Assembly: GCA_035654775.1 (NCBI GenBank) | Contig: DASRWB010000012.1 | Location: forward strand, 1-45,233 | Reading direction: 5' to 3' | Length of the DNA stretch: 45,233 bases | Source of the DNA: HKST-UBA85 sp035654775 | GTDB lineage: Bacteria > Bacteroidota > Bacteroidia > Flavobacteriales > Flavobacteriaceae | Part shown: one piece after another, positions 1-7,459 of the stretch | Layout: every line of letters begins with the position of its first letter | How positions within the stretch are numbered: position 1 is the first letter of the stretch | The notes under the pieces: generated by a model | Seen by the model: only the letters and a program-made list of their open reading frames with translations | Databases searched by the model: none | What the model was told of the DNA's origin: nothing | Program-made: the position numbers and the translations under genes

Positions 1-169
1 ATTAAAAAAGTATAATCCAAATACACGATAAGGTATCTTCAACATCTTATTTACAGGCCATTTGGGTAGGCGTTTTTGCGTAGTTCAGACGTAATAAAGT
101 AGGGGATAACCCGGGTTTTAGTTAAGAAATCAGTATTGTAAAGTTGTGATTGCCTATAAAGCAGCCGTA
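1..169. other. Window edge, no gene recognised
   Basis: This is the stretch downstream of the minus-strand four-helix-bundle gene. I see no convincing ORF, RNA or terminator. A minus-strand ATG at 43-45 opens a frame that stays open to the window edge, but only 15 codons are visible, which is too few to support a gene. Confidence 0.4.
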
Positions 170-568
170 TTACAGGCTCAGCATCCAGGCGCGTTGCAAC
201 CGTTTAAAGGCATGCAGCTCTTTACGTAGAATTTTTAAATAATCTCGCCCGTTACTTTTAGAACGTTCTAGCCGGATACAATTGGCATACAAATTATGAG
301 TAAGTTTGCTTAACGCGGCCAGATGCTTGTGTTTTTGCTCCGGATACACTTCTTGCTCCGCCTTTACAATTTCAGGAGCAAGCGACACCGATTGCTGGAC
401 GATATCTCCCGAGAAGTAAATATGCGCATTTTCGCTACCGTCCGGTTCCAACTCACACAAATCATAATGTAAATAGCTCGATATACTGCGCGACAAACTC
501 ACTATTTCCAGCGCTTTTCTGTAAATAGGCAAATGCGGCAAGTGCGGTGGTACGGTAGGCAGTATCAT
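170..568 (-). CDS. Four-helix-bundle-like hypothetical protein
   Basis: A 132-residue soluble protein, mostly helical, with no signal peptide. After a proline-rich start it has an LPIYRKALEIV-type first helix and a basic C-terminal helix ending in FKRLQRAW. This pattern resembles small four-helix-bundle proteins (S23/IVP-like) that are common in Flavobacteriia; the assignment is by pattern only and the function is unknown. The frame is open up to a TTG at 589, but that codon lies inside a TAnnTTTG-type -7 box (587-594). The ATG at 568 is therefore the likelier start and gives a leader of about 15 bases. The gene is divergent from the Lrp-type regulator. DGR Avd proteins share the same general fold, but no reverse transcriptase or template repeat is visible, so I do not call it Avd. 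Confidence 0.7.
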   Translation of the reverse strand: MILPTVPPHLPHLPIYRKALEIVSLSRSISSYLHYDLCELEPDGSENAHIYFSGDIVQQSVSLAPEIVKAEQEVYPEQKHKHLAALSKLTHNLYANCIRLERSKSNGRDYLKILRKELHAFKRLQRAWMLSL

Positions 569-586
569 TGTAGCAAAAAATGTACC

Positions 587-594
587 CAAAGTTA
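587..594 (-). promoter_or_regulatory. -7 promoter box for the four-helix-bundle gene
   Basis: The minus strand reads TAACTTTG, an exact match to the Bacteroidota TAnnTTTG box. It sits 18 bases upstream of the ATG at 568. No TTG is seen at the usual -33 distance. Confidence 0.45.
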
Positions 595-638
595 CTAACT
601 AGTAAGCAGATATGTATTTAATAATTAAAGTAAAATTG

Positions 639-646
639 TATATTTG
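639..646 (+). promoter_or_regulatory. -7 promoter box for the Lrp-type regulator
   Basis: TATATTTG matches TAnnTTTG and lies 42 bases before the ATG at 689, in an AT-rich stretch. Lrp-family genes are often autoregulated, but I see no clear operator. Confidence 0.4.
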
Positions 647-688
647 ATTTAAATATTAAGTTATTGTGGTTTATTTAATTTAAAAATC

Positions 689-1126
689 ATGGATTCTTTA
701 AACAAGAATATAGTAAAATACCTGCAGCAAAACGCCCGAATGACCAACGCCGAAATAGGACGACGCGTAGGTATTAGTTCACCCGCAGTTTCGGAACGCA
801 TAAAGAAAATGGAAGATGCCGGTATTATTCAGGGCTATTTTACCATGATTTCGCCCTTTGAAGCCGGTTATCAACTCAAGGCCATCATTACCCTTCGCGC
901 TTTTATGGGGAAACTGAAACCTTTTTTGGAAAAGGTACAAACCTACGACGAAGTTATCAATTGTTACCGCATTACCGGAAACGAAAACTTTGTTATGGAA
1001 GTGGTACTAAAAAACCAAAAGCACCTGGAAGCTTTTATAGACCAGCTTATACTTTACGGCGAAACCAAAACACAAATTGTATTGTCTCACGTAGTCAAAA
1101 ACAAAAGCATACAGCCCATAAAGTGA
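689..1126 (+). CDS. Lrp/AsnC family transcriptional regulator
   Basis: A 145-residue protein of the usual length for the feast/famine regulators. Residues 1-50 form the AsnC-type winged helix-turn-helix (NAEIGRRVGISSPAVSERIKKME is the diagnostic stretch, with recognition helix SPAVSERIKKM). Residues about 60-140 form the RAM ligand-binding and oligomerisation domain. Members bind DNA as dimers to octamers and respond to amino acids or other small metabolites. The gene is divergent from the four-helix-bundle gene and converges on the MFS transporter, 28 bases away. The effector cannot be read from the sequence. The neighbouring transporter is a possible but unproven target. Confidence 0.93.
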   Translation: MDSLNKNIVKYLQQNARMTNAEIGRRVGISSPAVSERIKKMEDAGIIQGYFTMISPFEAGYQLKAIITLRAFMGKLKPFLEKVQTYDEVINCYRITGNENFVMEVVLKNQKHLEAFIDQLILYGETKTQIVLSHVVKNKSIQPIK

Positions 1127-1154
1127 TAATACAAAACACCAGGTAACAAAGTCT

Positions 1155-2402
1155 TTACTTCACCGAGCGCTTAAACGGATACAGCAAATGTTTAATTTTA
1201 GCCGATTGGTTTTTAAGATACAGATTTAAAATAAAAAGCAATACCACACATACACCGCCCAGCAAGGTCATCATATACCAGGTATTGTCAAATCCAAATC
1301 CATCTACAATACGCATTCCGGCATTGTGCCCAAAAATATGTGCAAACGAGAAGGCAATAGAGTACAAGGCCATATACTCACCCTGATTGCCTTTCTTGGC
1401 ACGCTGCAGCGCAAACGCATTAGAAAACGGAAAAGCAATCATTTCTCCCACGGTCATTAAAAACAGCCCTACAATTAAAATACCGCTCCAATAGGTTAGG
1501 TTTAAAACCAAAAAGCTACAGGCAGTAAGTAAAGCACCAAAAAGCATCAGTTGAGCCTTGGTGTATTTTGAACGCTCCAGCCATTTGATAAGCGGCATTT
1601 CAAACAAGAAAATAAAAAATCCGTTGGCACCCAGTAGCAAACCAATTTCAAACTCGGTTAAAGCATGTGCCTCTCGGTAGTAAATAGGCATGGTTGAGAA
1701 ATACTGTAAAAAGATAAACCCAAACAAAAACATCGCACCCAGAAAAATAAAAAAGGGTTTATCTGAATACGCCGAAGCGGGTTGTTCCACACGTATGTCG
1801 TCTTGTACTTTTGCCTTTTTGGGATGCAATACCATAAAAAGTACTGCTGTGGCTAAAATACAGGTAATGCCGTCTACCCAAAACAAACCGCGGTAACTCA
1901 TGGTGGTAATAATAAGTCCGCCTAAAGCCGGACCGGCAGAAAACCCCAGGTTTATTGCCAACCGGATTAAAGTGACACTTCGGGTTTTATTTTCCGGTTT
2001 GCTGTAAGCGCTCAATGCGACAAACATAGCAGGACGAAACATATCGGCAACCAACATCACCAAAAATATACCCACACACAGAGTGGCAAAGCTGTGTAAA
2101 AACTGAAGGGCTATAAACAGTACACCGGTACTTACCAAACTGCGCACCATCACCTTGTAATAGCCTATTTTGTCGGTGAGTTTACCACCCAGCCAGGAAC
2201 CCGCCACTGAACCCAACCCGAAAGCACTCATAATCCAGCCTACTTCTTTAAGGGTAAAATGGAGATCTTCCGTAAGATACAACGACAAAAAAGGGATTAC
2301 CATAGTACCGGCTCGGTTAATCAATGTTATAAGGGCAAGCCACCACACTTCGGTAGACAAACCGGAGAAGGTATTGATATAGCTTTTAAAAATCAGTTTC
2401 AT
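1155..2402 (-). CDS. MFS transporter, drug-efflux-like (12 TM)
   Basis: A 415-residue inner-membrane protein with about 12 hydrophobic segments, the normal size of a proton-coupled Major Facilitator transporter. The loop between TM2 and TM3 carries motif A (GGKLTDKIGYYKV). The overall pattern resembles YdhP/MdtG-type exporters, so efflux of a drug or metabolite is the best inference; the substrate is unknown. The ATG at 2402 opens the conserved start. The 170 bases upstream on the same strand hold a promoter box, a 23-codon ORF and an intrinsic terminator, which suggests expression is controlled by attenuation (see separate entries). The gene converges on the Lrp/AsnC gene. Confidence 0.9.
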   Translation of the reverse strand: MKLIFKSYINTFSGLSTEVWWLALITLINRAGTMVIPFLSLYLTEDLHFTLKEVGWIMSAFGLGSVAGSWLGGKLTDKIGYYKVMVRSLVSTGVLFIALQFLHSFATLCVGIFLVMLVADMFRPAMFVALSAYSKPENKTRSVTLIRLAINLGFSAGPALGGLIITTMSYRGLFWVDGITCILATAVLFMVLHPKKAKVQDDIRVEQPASAYSDKPFFIFLGAMFLFGFIFLQYFSTMPIYYREAHALTEFEIGLLLGANGFFIFLFEMPLIKWLERSKYTKAQLMLFGALLTACSFLVLNLTYWSGILIVGLFLMTVGEMIAFPFSNAFALQRAKKGNQGEYMALYSIAFSFAHIFGHNAGMRIVDGFGFDNTWYMMTLLGGVCVVLLFILNLYLKNQSAKIKHLLYPFKRSVK

Positions 2403-2427
2403 GCCTTAGCGTGTTATTAAAAATAAA

Positions 2428-2451
2428 ACGTCCAACAATTATGTTGGACGT
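2428..2451 (-). terminator. Intrinsic terminator inside the MFS leader (attenuator candidate)
   Basis: A perfect 10-base-pair hairpin: arm ACGTCCAACA at 2428-2437, a 4-base loop, and arm TGTTGGACGT at 2442-2451. On the minus strand it is followed by TTTATTTTT; on the plus strand no T tract follows. It therefore terminates minus-strand transcripts just 26 bases upstream of the MFS start codon. No upstream minus-strand gene needs it, because the next gene out is divergent. That position makes it a candidate attenuator. Confidence 0.7.
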
Positions 2452-2485
2452 CTGAAAATAAATGGGTTTATTTACGTTTTAACAA

Positions 2486-2557
2486 TCACAACATAACGCT
2501 TAGGTACCTAGCAATCTTATAGGTGCGAGTACAACGAAAAAGGGTGACTGTAAACAT
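2486..2557 (-). CDS. Putative 23-residue leader peptide of the MFS gene
   Basis: A minus-strand ATG at 2557 opens a 23-codon frame (beginning MFTVTLFRCTRTYK, ending SVML) that stops with TGA at 2486. It starts about 17 bases after the predicted transcription start and ends 35 bases before the terminator hairpin. Its last codons include TGTTG, complementary to the CAACA of the terminator's 5' arm, and mid-ORF there is a perfect palindrome TAGGTACCTA (2501-2510). The arrangement resembles ribosome-mediated attenuation leaders. No homology is recognised, and an ORF this short can arise by chance, so confidence is low. Confidence 0.3.
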   Translation of the reverse strand: MFTVTLFRCTRTYKIARYLSVML

Positions 2558-2577
2558 GGTTTTTTCTTTATTACGCT

Positions 2578-2585
2578 CAAAACTA
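2578..2585 (-). promoter_or_regulatory. -7 promoter box for the MFS leader
   Basis: The minus strand reads TAGTTTTG, an exact TAnnTTTG match. It would start transcription near 2574 and give the MFS gene a leader of about 170 bases, long for this genome, where several boxes sit within 20 bases of the start codon. No clear -33 TTG is seen. Confidence 0.45.
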
Positions 2586-2625
2586 ATCAAAATTCTTTTA
2601 TTTTGTATGCATAAAATTCAAAAAA

Positions 2626-3234
2626 ATGATAAAACAGATAGGATTACTACTTTTTTCCCTGATGTTTATGTTTTCGTGTAAAGATGGCAAACAGGTTATT
2701 TTAGGTGAAACGCCCTGGCAACGAGACATGAACGCTGCCTTTAAAGATGCATCCCAATCTCCCTTAAAAGATAAAGACCGAAGAAACTTTACCACGCTGG
2801 ATTTTTTCCCTGTAGATTCAACCTATGTAGTGAAAGCACACTTAACCCGAACCCCGGACGCACTACCTTTTAAAATGAAAACCACAACCGAGCGGTTACC
2901 CGAATATGTTCAGTATGGAATACTGACTTTTGAACTCAATGGTGCCACGCATCAACTACGCATTTATCAAAACCTTGATTTGGTTAAAGAATCAGGGAAG
3001 GAAGAACTGTTGTTTTTACCCTTTTTAGACACTACCAACGGAGAAACAACCTATGGTGGCGGTCGCTATATAGATACCAAAATACCGCAAGGGGATACTT
3101 TGTGGATAGATTTTAATCAGGCTTACAATCCTTACTGTGTATATAACGAAAACTATTCGTGCCCTATTGTACCGCTTGAAAATACCGTAAATACGGAAGT
3201 TAAAGCCGGCGTAAAGGCCTATAAAAAGTACTAA
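2626..3234 (+). CDS. DUF1684 family lipoprotein
   Basis: A 202-residue protein of the DUF1684 family, function unknown. The N-terminus is a lipoprotein signal (short positive region, hydrophobic core, then FMFSC with the lipid-bearing Cys at about 18). The family signature follows: LKDKDRRNFTTLDFFPVD, and near the C-terminus YGGGRYIDTKIPQGD, WIDFNQAYNPYCVYNENYSCPI and PLENTVN. These residues mark the domain clearly. It probably sits on the periplasmic face of a membrane. The gene is divergent from the MFS transporter and ends five bases before the convergent crcB. Confidence 0.9.
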   Translation: MIKQIGLLLFSLMFMFSCKDGKQVILGETPWQRDMNAAFKDASQSPLKDKDRRNFTTLDFFPVDSTYVVKAHLTRTPDALPFKMKTTTERLPEYVQYGILTFELNGATHQLRIYQNLDLVKESGKEELLFLPFLDTTNGETTYGGGRYIDTKIPQGDTLWIDFNQAYNPYCVYNENYSCPIVPLENTVNTEVKAGVKAYKKY

Positions 3235-3239
3235 TGTGT

Positions 3240-3605
3240 TTACTTAACCAAATACATACCGCCAAACACAGCTAAAACACCCAGTACTAAACTTCCTAGC
3301 GTATAAAGTGCAAACAAGGTGAAATCTCCAGATTTTAAAAGCAGGTAGTTTTCATGAGCAAAGGCTGAAAACGTAGTAAATCCACCACAAAATCCGGCAG
3401 CTAAAAGCAGCGTTTGATGAGATGTAAGCGCTTGGTTTTTTACCGATAAGCCCAGCACGATACCTATAAGTAAACTACCCAAAAGGTTCACCGTGAAAGT
3501 GCCGTAAGGAAATCCTCCGGAGGTAGAGTTGAGGTATTTGCTTACTAAAAAACGTAGCGCACTTCCCATGCCACCACCCAAAAATACAAGTAAAAGCTGC
3601 TTCAT
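3240..3605 (-). CDS. crcB: Fluoride ion channel CrcB/FluC
   Basis: A 121-residue four-TM membrane protein that exports fluoride as a dual-topology dimer. All three family signatures are present: GGGMGSALRFLVSKY near the N-terminus, GTFTVNLLGSLLIG with the conserved Asn, and GFCGGFTTFSAF, which holds the TM3 break and the polar track. The length is normal for a homodimeric Fluc. The 70 bases upstream, between it and the SRPBCC gene on the same strand, do not resemble a fluoride riboswitch. It ends against the convergent DUF1684 gene with almost no spacer. Confidence 0.95.
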   Translation of the reverse strand: MKQLLLVFLGGGMGSALRFLVSKYLNSTSGGFPYGTFTVNLLGSLLIGIVLGLSVKNQALTSHQTLLLAAGFCGGFTTFSAFAHENYLLLKSGDFTLFALYTLGSLVLGVLAVFGGMYLVK

Positions 3606-3675
3606 TTGTTGACTTTAAATAAGGTTTTACTATACAGATAAACTACACCTTAGAGAGCAAGATAAGGCATTCGGT

Positions 3676-4692
3676 TTATTTTAGTGCAATATAAAGCTCA
3701 GTAATCCAGTTTGCCGGATTGGGTTCATCACCGGGATCAGTGGTATAATATTCCAACATGGGTGCATTTTCTGCTATTTCGAGTTTGTTTTCTTCTATAT
3801 AAAGATAGGCTTTCTCCCAAGCTTCTTCCAGATTACTGTAATCGCCTGTAAGCGTTACTTTTAAAGCTTTAAAAGGTTCCAGTTGTCCGGAAAGGATATC
3901 GTTACTTTCCGTAATCACTCGTGCTGTGGTAGGGACTGCACAGGAAAACAAGGTAGTACCGTTCCGTTCATCCCAGGAATGATACAGGGTAAAAGGCATT
4001 CCTGCAGTACTGATATTGTTTTCGGCTACATAACGCCCTACTTTAGGCATTAGCTCTTCAATTTTAGTTGATAAATCCTTAATCTTGGTAGACGCCGAGG
4101 TATACACATAAAAACCGCCACCGTATTCCGTAATCCCGTTTACGGTAATGTTGTATTTTTCCATAGAAGCTACCGTAAGACTGTCTAAACGTACCAAACC
4201 GCTTTCAAAATCAGGACCTATCATTTTGTCCATACCTCCGTAAAGGGTAGCATAACCTTTAAAAATAAAAGGCATCTTTTCGGCTTTCATTCCCCAGGTT
4301 ACTTGGGTTCCGGAGTCAACAGTTTCAAATTTCCAGTATACGGTAGCCGGATCGTAGTCTTCAAATTGCAAAGCCTGTTCTATTAATACATGGGGTGTTG
4401 CTTCGAGTGTTTTCATATTTCCTCTACCGTCCTTGTCTACCCAAGAATAGCTCCCGCCAACACCTTTGGATTGTTCCCCAAATTCAATTTTGGCGTTGGG
4501 GTCTTTTTCTGCCCATGTAGTCCATTGTGGCCAGGTGGTATAATCTATCACCTGATCATAAATCAGTGCCTTAGGTGCTGCAATGACACGGGTACGGGTT
4601 ATATCGTAACTGCCGGGCTGTACAGCAATATATACTGAAAGGGCAATAATGATGATAAGTACTAAAAAAAGTAAGTATTTAAAAAATTTCAT
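3676..4692 (-). CDS. SRPBCC plus GyrI-like (effector-binding) membrane-anchored protein
   Basis: A 338-residue protein with one N-terminal membrane segment (residues about 5-24). Residues about 28-160 form a START/SRPBCC-type fold typical of polyketide cyclase/dehydrase-like proteins (motifs YDQVIDYTTWPQW, VTWGMKAEKMPF). Residues about 175-337 match the GyrI-like/AraC effector-binding fold. Both are ligand-pocket folds. This fusion is common in Bacteroidota, but its ligand and role are unknown. It lies 11 bases after the 61-residue membrane protein gene on the same strand and is probably co-transcribed with it. Confidence 0.8.
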   Translation of the reverse strand: MKFFKYLLFLVLIIIIALSVYIAVQPGSYDITRTRVIAAPKALIYDQVIDYTTWPQWTTWAEKDPNAKIEFGEQSKGVGGSYSWVDKDGRGNMKTLEATPHVLIEQALQFEDYDPATVYWKFETVDSGTQVTWGMKAEKMPFIFKGYATLYGGMDKMIGPDFESGLVRLDSLTVASMEKYNITVNGITEYGGGFYVYTSASTKIKDLSTKIEELMPKVGRYVAENNISTAGMPFTLYHSWDERNGTTLFSCAVPTTARVITESNDILSGQLEPFKALKVTLTGDYSNLEEAWEKAYLYIEENKLEIAENAPMLEYYTTDPGDEPNPANWITELYIALK

Positions 4693-4703
4693 AAGTTGTT
4701 TTT

Positions 4704-4889
4704 TTATGTAAATAAAAATTTAATGACCGCAATAAATAATAAAAACGAAATAAAAGCGAGTAAAATCCATACGCTTCCTTTATAGTAGCGTTGATGAAGC
4801 TTTCCATCTTTTCTGTAAGCAAACACCAAAACGACAATAAAAAGTAAAGCAAATAAAACGCCGAAGATAATTTGACCGCTACTAAACAT
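4704..4889 (-). CDS. Small two-TM membrane protein, hypothetical
   Basis: A 61-residue protein with two predicted membrane helices (residues about 6-24 and 40-60) joined by a short charged loop (YRKDGKLHQRYYKGS). I recognise no family. The start is an ATG 33 bases from the divergent MazG-like gene. The short gap to the SRPBCC-GyrI gene downstream suggests an operon, and the protein may be a membrane partner of that product. This is inference from position only. Confidence 0.65.
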   Translation of the reverse strand: MFSSGQIIFGVLFALLFIVVLVFAYRKDGKLHQRYYKGSVWILLAFISFLLFIAVIKFLFT

Positions 4890-4922
4890 ATATGTATTTT
4901 TATGCGAAATTAACTAAATATA

Positions 4923-5309
4923 ATGAAGAATAAAATAGAAGCAGTAAAAGCCTTCCATACAGCATTTAAAATTGGCTACAGCGAAACACCGAAAGCCAGC
5001 CTTGGACCGGAAAAAAACGTATTGCGTTACCGGTTGATGAGAGAAGAAAACGAAGAATACCTGGAAGCAGCCAATAAAGGCGATTTAACTGAAATAGCTG
5101 ATGCTCTTGGGGATATGCTTTATATTCTGTGCGGTACCATTATCGAACATGGATTGCAGGATAAAATAGAAGCGGTTTTTGACGAAATTCAACGCAGTAA
5201 TATGAGTAAGTTAGACCCCAACGGACATCCAATATACAGGGAAGATGGTAAAGTGCTGAAAGGCCCCAATTACTTTAAACCAAACATTGCCGGTATTTTA
5301 AAATCTTGA
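4923..5309 (+). CDS. MazG-like nucleoside triphosphate pyrophosphohydrolase
   Basis: A 128-residue all-helical NTP pyrophosphohydrolase of the MazG/PRA-PH superfamily. The metal-binding signature is complete: EENEE at residues 41-45 (EExxE), then E57xxD60 in the stretch EIADALGDMLYILCG. Proteins of this type hydrolyse NTPs or dNTPs to the monophosphate and pyrophosphate and are used for pool cleaning or phosphoribosyl-ATP hydrolysis. Since there are no his genes here, a house-cleaning role is more likely than HisE. The C-terminal NGHPIYREDGKVLKGPNYFKP tail is typical of a stand-alone Cof-like subgroup. It converges on ilvE. Confidence 0.88.
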   Translation: MKNKIEAVKAFHTAFKIGYSETPKASLGPEKNVLRYRLMREENEEYLEAANKGDLTEIADALGDMLYILCGTIIEHGLQDKIEAVFDEIQRSNMSKLDPNGHPIYREDGKVLKGPNYFKPNIAGILKS

Positions 5310-5319
5310 TAGAGACTTA

Positions 5320-6390
5320 TTATACTGGAACTCTCCAGCCAAATTTATCTTCACTACGGTTGTATTGAATATCTGTAATTTGTTTTTTCAAACGGGAAGC
5401 ATAACTGTTTTCCAGTTCCGGCAATGCGTAATCTTTGTCTTGATAACCAAACCCGGAAATAGGCGAAACCACTGCGGCTGTTCCGGCACCAAAAAGCTCT
5501 TTTAACGTACCATTTTTGGCAGCTTCTACAACTTCTTTTACGGAAACTTTTCGTACCTCTACAGGAATACCATTGATTTCGGCCAGTTGCAGAATGCTTT
5601 TGCGGGTAATACCGTCCAGTATCCGGTCGCTGGTAGGCGCCGTAAGTAAGGTGTCGTTTATTCGGATGAAAATATTCATGGCACCGGCCTCTTCTATAAA
5701 CTCATGCGCGGTATCATCGGTCCAGATAACTTGATTATATCCTTGGTTTATGGCTAGTTGCGTAGGGTAAAACTGGCCGGCATAATTACCGCCGGCTTTG
5801 GCATAACCAACTCCGCCGTTGGCCGAACGCGAATAGGACTGTTCGATAAGTACTTTTACCTTACCTGAAAAATAGGCACCCGATGGAGCCGTGGCAATAA
5901 TAAATTTATAAGCCTTAGCCGGCGACGCGTGAAAGCCTCTACCTGTAGCAAAAGCAAAGGGCCTGATGTACAATGAACTTCCGGGATGGTTTGGAATCCA
6001 CTTATTGTCAAGCTTCAGTAAGGTGCGTAACCCTTCCATAAAATAGGCTTCCGGAAGCTCGGGAATGGCAAGTCGTTTACACGAAATGTTGAAACGTTTG
6101 GCATTGTCTGTAGGTCTGAAAAGCCAGGCTTTGCCTGCGGTATCTTTGTATGCTTTTAGTCCCTCAAAAACAGATTGCCCGTAATGGAAAATTTTGGATG
6201 ATGGCTCTAATACAATAGGCTGATAAGGAACAATCTCCGGTAACTGCCATTGGCCGTCAGTATAGTCACACACCAGCATGTGATCAGAAAAAACACTTCC
6301 AAAAGTTAGGTTGTTAAAATCTACTTCATTGATTTTGGAATTTTCGGCTCGGGTAATTTTTATGTCTATCGTGGTGGGTGTAGTGTCCAT
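5320..6390 (-). CDS. ilvE: Branched-chain amino acid aminotransferase
   Basis: A 356-residue class IV PLP aminotransferase that interconverts Val, Leu and Ile with their 2-oxo acids. The PLP lysine is K198 in YAKAGGNYAGQ. Other landmarks are YGQSVFEGLKAY (70-81), YIRPFAFATGRG and the phosphate-cup region GITRKSILQLA. The length and motifs match the eukaryote-like BCAT subgroup found in Bacteroidota. The frame extends to a TTG at 6396, but ATG at 6390 is the better start. A TATTTTTG box (6414-6421, minus strand) lies just upstream. It is divergent from the DUF4920 gene and not linked to other ilv or leu genes here. Confidence 0.95.
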   Translation of the reverse strand: MDTTPTTIDIKITRAENSKINEVDFNNLTFGSVFSDHMLVCDYTDGQWQLPEIVPYQPIVLEPSSKIFHYGQSVFEGLKAYKDTAGKAWLFRPTDNAKRFNISCKRLAIPELPEAYFMEGLRTLLKLDNKWIPNHPGSSLYIRPFAFATGRGFHASPAKAYKFIIATAPSGAYFSGKVKVLIEQSYSRSANGGVGYAKAGGNYAGQFYPTQLAINQGYNQVIWTDDTAHEFIEEAGAMNIFIRINDTLLTAPTSDRILDGITRKSILQLAEINGIPVEVRKVSVKEVVEAAKNGTLKELFGAGTAAVVSPISGFGYQDKDYALPELENSYASRLKKQITDIQYNRSEDKFGWRVPV

Positions 6391-6413
6391 TGGCAATGCG
6401 TCTGAATAAAGTG

Positions 6414-6421
6414 CAAAAATA
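6414..6421 (-). promoter_or_regulatory. -7 promoter box for ilvE
   Basis: The minus strand reads TATTTTTG, matching TAnnTTTG, 23 bases upstream of the ATG at 6390. No TTG sits at the normal -33 distance. Confidence 0.4.
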
Positions 6422-6505
6422 AGAAATATAATGCGAAAAAATAAGTTTAGGCAATTATTATAAAATCAATTATCTTAGCCCGATATAAATTCTCAATATC
6501 AAGTT

Positions 6506-7018
6506 ATGAAAAAAATTGCGGCCTTAGTTGTGCTAATACTAACATTTACAGCGTGTAAAAACCAAAACTCAAACCCAGCGGAAACGACTCCTGAAGAAGC
6601 TTCAAAACAAGAAATAGCCTATGCTTCATTTGGTAAGGAAATAGTAGCTGACGATGCCATTCCGTCTTCTTCCATGGTAGAACATTACCAAAAAGCAAAA
6701 CCCGGTGACAGTATAGACACAAAAATGAGAGCCAAGGTAAATGAGGTATGCCAAGCAAAAGGCTGCTGGATGAAACTGCAGCTGGAAGACAGTACCGAAA
6801 TCATGGTAAAATTTAAAGACTACGGGTTTTTTGTACCCAAAAATATAGCGGGAAAGGAAGTGATTGTAAACGGAAAAGCCTATGTAAGCGAAACTCCGGT
6901 ATCGGAATTGCGCCACTATGCCGAAGATGCAGGAAAATCTGAAGAAGAAATAGAAAACATTACCACACCGGAACGAACCTATGCCTTTTTGGCCGATGGC
7001 GTGTTGGTGAAAGAATAA
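6506..7018 (+). CDS. DUF4920 lipoprotein
   Basis: A 170-residue lipoprotein. The signal ends in the lipobox FTAC with the acylated Cys at 17, followed by a Gln/Glu-rich linker. Residues about 40-168 match DUF4920: VNEVCQAKGCWMKLQLEDSTEIMVKFKDYGFFVPKN, then AYVSETPVSELRHYAED and the TPERTYAFLADGVLVKE ending. The CxxxxCW pair suggests a metal or redox site, but the function is unknown. It starts a three-gene run with only two bases before the haem-binding lipoprotein, so the two proteins probably act together at the membrane. Confidence 0.88.
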   Translation: MKKIAALVVLILTFTACKNQNSNPAETTPEEASKQEIAYASFGKEIVADDAIPSSSMVEHYQKAKPGDSIDTKMRAKVNEVCQAKGCWMKLQLEDSTEIMVKFKDYGFFVPKNIAGKEVIVNGKAYVSETPVSELRHYAEDAGKSEEEIENITTPERTYAFLADGVLVKE

Positions 7019-7020
7019 CT

Positions 7021-7458
7021 ATGAATACTCGCTTTTTTATTGTGCTGGGCACGGTTTTGTTTTTAGGATGTAAACAAACGGGAGAAAATGCGGATGCCAA
7101 AAGTGAAGCTATCGTTTATGACATGTATGAACCTTCAGAAATGGCGACCTTGATGAACGCGATGTACGAGCACAACCAAAAGGTAAAACAAGCCATACTG
7201 GCAGGGGAAACACCTTCACAGTTTCCCGAAGATTTTTTGAAAATTCATACCGCCGAGCTCTCTGATTTTAAAGACAGGGATGAACATTTTGAACAGTTTT
7301 CTAAGCAATTTATTCAGGCTCAAAAAGAAGTATTTAATCCCGAGGCCGACACCGATGTAAAAACAAGATATAATCAGGCCGTTAATTTGTGTATTGCATG
7401 TCATCAAACAGCGTGTACAGGACCAATACCCAGAATAAAAAAACTGCTCATACCCTAA
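7021..7458 (+). CDS. Lipoprotein with a C-terminal c-type haem motif
   Basis: A 145-residue lipoprotein (lipobox LFLGC, Cys 17). Near the C-terminus it has a single CIACH haem-attachment motif (C124, C127, H128) within NLCIACHQTACTGPIPRIKKL. The helical body before it resembles the four-helix cytochrome c-prime type, in which the haem motif is also C-terminal. Covalent haem binding and periplasmic electron transfer are therefore likely; the partner is unknown. It lies two bases after the DUF4920 gene and one base before mnmD. Confidence 0.82.
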   Translation: MNTRFFIVLGTVLFLGCKQTGENADAKSEAIVYDMYEPSEMATLMNAMYEHNQKVKQAILAGETPSQFPEDFLKIHTAELSDFKDRDEHFEQFSKQFIQAQKEVFNPEADTDVKTRYNQAVNLCIACHQTACTGPIPRIKKLLIP

Positions 7459-7459
7459 G

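Noticed and set aside
1..45. Minus-strand frame starting ATG at 45 and open to the window edge
   Set aside because: Only 15 codons are visible and they match nothing known; it could be chance.
170..568. Four-helix-bundle protein as an Avd accessory of a diversity-generating retroelement
   Set aside because: No reverse transcriptase, template repeat or variable repeat is seen in the window, and the sequence fits the common flavobacterial hypothetical pattern better.
961..1146. Plus-strand ORF of 61 codons inside the Lrp/AsnC gene
   Set aside because: Out-of-frame shadow of a clear regulator gene.
2403..2625. tRNA or named riboswitch upstream of the MFS gene
   Set aside because: No cloverleaf or TPsiC-like arm and no riboswitch core that I can recognise; kept only as an attenuator candidate.
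3606..3675. Fluoride riboswitch ahead of crcB
   Set aside because: The 70 bases do not show the crcB-motif consensus or its pseudoknot.
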